A stretch of DNA of 64,000 bases, taken from NCBI GenBank assembly GCA_905250075.1, contig CAJNOP010000116.1:334667-398666 (forward strand), given 5' to 3'. Below are positions 60,669 to 64,000 of the stretch, piece by piece. Made by a program: the position numbers and the translations under genes. Position 1 is the first letter of the stretch. The number at the start of each line of letters is the position of its first letter. The stretch is from Rotaria sp. Silwood1 (Eukaryota > Rotifera > Eurotatoria > Philodinida > Philodinidae). The notes beneath the pieces were generated by a model that saw only the letters and a program-made list of their open reading frames with translations, made no database searches and was not told the origin of the DNA.

Positions 60669-62143
60669 CATATTTTGCAAATCAAAAAATCTTAGAAAAG
60701 ATGATAAAGGTTATAGAACATAAATTTCATATTATTTTTCAAGTTTTCCTTTGTTCAAAGTTCCTCCATTAAATGCTTTTAAGCTAAAGTATGTTTATAG
60801 AGTCGTTCAAAAAAATAATTAGTATTGATTCTTAAGTTTAACAGCGCAAAAATGTATTGATATATTAAAGTATTTATCGGTGATTGTAGAACTCAGAAAC
60901 TACTAAAGATTAAGAAACGAAAGAAAGTAGCGCAATACTGATCATAGTATTAATGAGTTATAGCCGTAAATAACTTTCGTAGTAAAGCCACCATCTAAAA
61001 CCGTTTGGAATTCGGTAATAAATAAGAAAAAAATCCGTTAAATGTTCAAATTTCGAACACTTTCCTGACTTTTCAGAAGATCTGACGCTCATGATTTTAA
61101 CAGTAAGTTTGGTTTTATTTGAAAAACACTAATCACGTAAACATAGTGAAAGATAGATCAAAGAGACAAGAAACAAAAGCACAGATGAAGAGAATACACA
61201 CGAAGATATATATGTCTAGGTGTACGTATATTATACATATTGAGTAACGTATAAAAGAGAAAGGGAAAATCCTATGACGTAATGTGGAAACAATAAGACA
61301 AAAGCCATGATGTGAAATGACATAATTCGTAGGAAAAATGCCCATGTCTGCTGCACAGATAGATATTGGAAGAATCCTCAATATAGGCATGTTTTTTACG
61401 TTATTAATACTTTATTAGCACAAAAAAGGTTTTGGCTTATCAATAAAAACTTTTCCCATGTCGTCCATCGATTTTTCTCCGACACAAGAGAAGTTTGCCC
61501 ATTGGTCTAACAATCCTAGTTGTGTCATTGATTGCTTTTAAACTTATCATTGTTTTGTCTAGTATGTCTTGCATGTATTAGTATACCATCGAGCAATGAA
61601 ATTGTTCAATCAAAGGTGTTAGCCAATAATGCGAAACTGTCACTGCAAAACTGACTATTCGAAAGAGTGATGTTGTTGAAGCTCTTGGAACGCTGAAATT
61701 CTTGTACTGGAAATTCTGTCAGATCCTATTGTCCTTTCGAGAAACATGAATAGCATAATATTTGTATGAAATAATCATAATAGATCTAATCTGTATGTTC
61801 CTCGAGAGTTAATATGCATATGAAGTAGGAAAAAGAGCTAACAGTAAACGGAAGTAATCAAGTTTGTCATTACATTGCTGACTAAGCACAGAGCACTCGT
61901 CTTCTTGATCGATTTGACATACTTTGCATGACCATTGCCGTCCTCGACATCACAAAAACAGTCGTCAGTAATGAGAATGAAAATTAGAACCTCATTTGCA
62001 TATCACCTCCCTCAGACGTAAAATAATTAGTTTCAAATTGTTGATCACTTCTGATTAATGCCATGAGACTTTCAATCTATTTCTCTTTATCGTGTCGAAA
62101 TAGATAAGCAATACGTTAACGATAAATCTATCGACGAATAGTC
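60669..62143. other. non-coding
   Basis: No gene supported before the EF-hand gene. CCTATGACGTAATG near 61271 is a CRE-like word without further support. Confidence 0.35.
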
Positions 62144-62977
62144 ATGCCATTCGATCTCGTCAATAACGAATCTGCTTCAAATGAAAGTAAGTAGACTAGT
62201 TTTTATTACATATCGAAGTAAGTTAAGTATTTGATCCGCTTGGCTAAAACATTAGATACACCTGGTATGAAACTTGATCAATCGTTGTCGCAGCCCAGTA
62301 AGTTCATTAATGTCATTTCTACTTGCTGTATTTCATTAAACAAATAGCAAAATTGTCCCATTCTTCATCCTCAATGCGGTCGAATCGAAGTTCTAGATAC
62401 ATGGAGAACAACACTGGCAATCAAATGACAAGTGTCACTATAGAATTAATGGAAGGCAATCAAACTGTCTATTTTCGGACGATAACCGAATTCGAATACC
62501 AAAGCAGTCAGTAAAATCTATTCTTAAATTATTATTATTATTGTAGTCTTGTGTTGACTTATTCTACTGTAGTACCTAACTCTTCGTCAGTTCCGAAATT
62601 ATTCTGGATCGAATTCGCACAGGTCTTGAAAGTATTCATGTTGGGTAATCATCAAGGATGCGAATCTGACATTCAAGAAGCTTTCGATATTCTCGACCAA
62701 CAGACAAGAGGCAAATATGCCAGACCAATCAATCTGGCGGACGGCATGCTTTCACATGATGAATTCCGAGTATTCTTGACGATCATTTGTCCCCAAGTAG
62801 TTCTTAATTTAATAAAAGTAGACATTATTTGCCTCTCATCATTGTTTCTTTCAGAAGCATATCGACGCCTGCATCCATCTAGCTGACCCAAATAGCAGTG
62901 GTCAAATTACTCCATCTGAATTCGCTCGAATCATCAAGTCGGGACTGGCAAGAGACATCGCCTGTGGTTGCATATAA
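62144..62977 (+). CDS. EF-hand calcium-binding protein
   Basis: Five exons: 62144-62186, 62256-62297, 62348-62506, 62573-62796 and 62855-62977. Introns are 50-69 bp, GT-AG, with matching phases (three phase 1, one phase 0), for 196 residues. The last exon holds a textbook EF-hand loop, DPNSSGQITPSEF (167-179), with acidic ligands at positions 1 and 12 and Gly at 6. An earlier helix-loop-helix (AFDILDQQTRGK...LSHDEF, residues ~116-145) looks like a second EF-hand whose loop is lengthened by ~10 residues and may not bind calcium normally. The N-terminal ~75 residues are Ser/Asn-rich and polar. No membrane segment, so probably a cytosolic calcium sensor or buffer; the partner is unknown. Confidence 0.82.
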
Positions 62978-63124
62978 TACTTTAAATGAGAACTACCCAA
63001 TGAGTGTATCCTACCAAAATTCTTAGAAAACTTTGGGTTATATCCTTTTCAAATAAATGTTACAGAATGAAGTTTTTAAAGAACAGTTAAATAGCTTTCA
63101 CATGAAAGAAGAATGGATGTCATT

Positions 63125-63172
63125 GATGAAAGAACATTCACACCCGCATCCACTCCTTCACCCACATCCAGC
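63125..63172. repeat. short C-rich telomere-like remnant
   Basis: TTCACACCCGCATCCACTCC and TTCACCCACATCCAGCC are eroded CCCACA-type units, single arm only, ~150 bp after the EF-hand gene. Confidence 0.35.
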
Positions 63173-64000
63173 CTCAGAACAAACAAGATTCAGTGAATTA
63201 TATATTATATTATAGCTCTTTCTTTTCTATGTCAAAGGGTATACAACAGAAAGTAACTCACGTGAGGCCCAATTACAAACCAGCTAAATTGCTGTTAGAT
63301 GATATGCAATAAAACCATATTTAATGAAACATTAAAGAGAAGTAATTTTAATGTTGTTCTGAGTAGTTCGTAATAAAAAATATAGTCTTTATATGAGAGG
63401 ATGCAGAATTATTGGTTCGCTCGAATCAAGACAAAGTGGACTTACAATAGTTCAAAAAAGTTGTGCGTCCAAGTCAAATATATATAACATAAGAACATAC
63501 CGACGACCTAATAAAATTTCCATGACTTTTTTAATGTTATTTTTATCATTAAAGTGACACTGGATATGCCAGATTTTCTTTAAATTCGATACTAAAATAC
63601 TGTCTTCACGTTTTTTCAGGGCATCCCTCATGAACTGTCTAAGAATGATTTGTGATCCGGATTCAGTTGTTCATGCGCGTGTGCCGTTTAATATCTTTCT
63701 TTATTTGTGTTTGTTTTATCAGTTGTCTTCGGTACGAAAATACACATTTAGCAGTTTCGGGCTCGAATTGCCATCTTATATGATCGATATAATTATTTAT
63801 AGTAAATGTCAATAGTTTTGAGAAGAGTTTAACTGCTTTTTACAGCAGCACAAAACATAGTTTATGTTATGTCTTTAATAGAACAGAAAGAGAATATATA
63901 CATGGGAGGTTTGTTTGCAGTTTTCATCATCGCCAGTTTTGCGGTAAACATTGGGCACTTCAATTGCGTTGAAGAAGCTAATTGTCGATAATGCATTGCT
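63173..64000. other. non-coding to window end, possible exon at 63619
   Basis: An acceptor-like TTTTTTCAG ends at 63619 and is followed by an open stretch (GCATCCCTCATGAACTG...). No domain is recognisable, so I do not call a gene. Confidence 0.2.

Overview
This window is nuclear DNA of a eukaryote and most resembles a bdelloid rotifer (Rotaria/Adineta-like). It is AT-rich. Genes are split by short introns of roughly 50-110 bp with GT-AG ends. Arrays of the hexamer TGTGGG, the telomeric unit reported for bdelloids, recur inside the sequence. The gene families also fit bdelloids: ADP-ribosyltransferase-TPR, NHL propeller, F-box/LRR-like, peptide-receptor-like GPCR, and one small gene of bacterial appearance. 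A 10-N run at 18047-18056 shows that this is an assembled scaffold. The species call is an inference.

Layout. 1-5.5 kb: satellite-like and CpG-rich DNA, one small bacterial-looking exon on the minus strand (2190-2421), a tRNA-like relic and a possible coding remnant. 5.6-8.6 kb: a 999-residue ADP-ribosyltransferase with 13 kinesin-light-chain-type TPRs. 8.8-12.8 kb: two long palindromic elements, two foldback telomere-type arrays and a 32-bp minisatellite. 14.4-18.1 kb: a small orphan gene and a RING-TRAF gene. 21.4-32.0 kb: a death-effector-domain (DED) transmembrane protein and, 3.5 kb and more downstream, phase-compatible exons for an NHL six-bladed propeller. 34.1-35.1 kb: a class A GPCR. 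37.8-38.2 kb: a hAT-type MITE. 38.2-40.2 kb: an F-box/LRR-like gene. 43.7-50.1 kb: a duplicated block with two secreted N-formylglutamate-amidohydrolase-like genes. 51.0 kb: tRNA-Ala. 53.0-55.1 kb: a 12-exon SIRT2-like sirtuin. 56-60.5 kb: two more long palindromes. 62.1-63.0 kb: an EF-hand protein.

How the genes may work together. The left half (5.6-32 kb) looks like an innate-immunity or cell-death neighbourhood. It holds an ADP-ribosyltransferase, a RING-TRAF E3/adaptor and a DED membrane protein, in a stretch that also has repeated kappaB-like motifs. Three of these genes (5575-8574, 14430-15160, 16027-18046) appear to carry the same N-terminal alpha/beta module, joined to different effector parts. 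If the DED-TM and NHL exons form one transcript, the product would be a receptor with an extracellular propeller and an intracellular death-effector domain, a combination I do not know from described receptors. The splice phases support this; no transcript evidence was available.

All exon models were built by eye from reading frames, splice sites and intron phases. Long stretches without genes (9.3-11.2, 19.2-21.4, 22.3-25.8, 26-31, 32.7-34, 35.1-37.8, 40.3-43.6, 50.1-52.6, 55.1-56.0, 57.1-59.9 and 60.6-62.1 kb) show only AT-rich DNA apart from the items listed.
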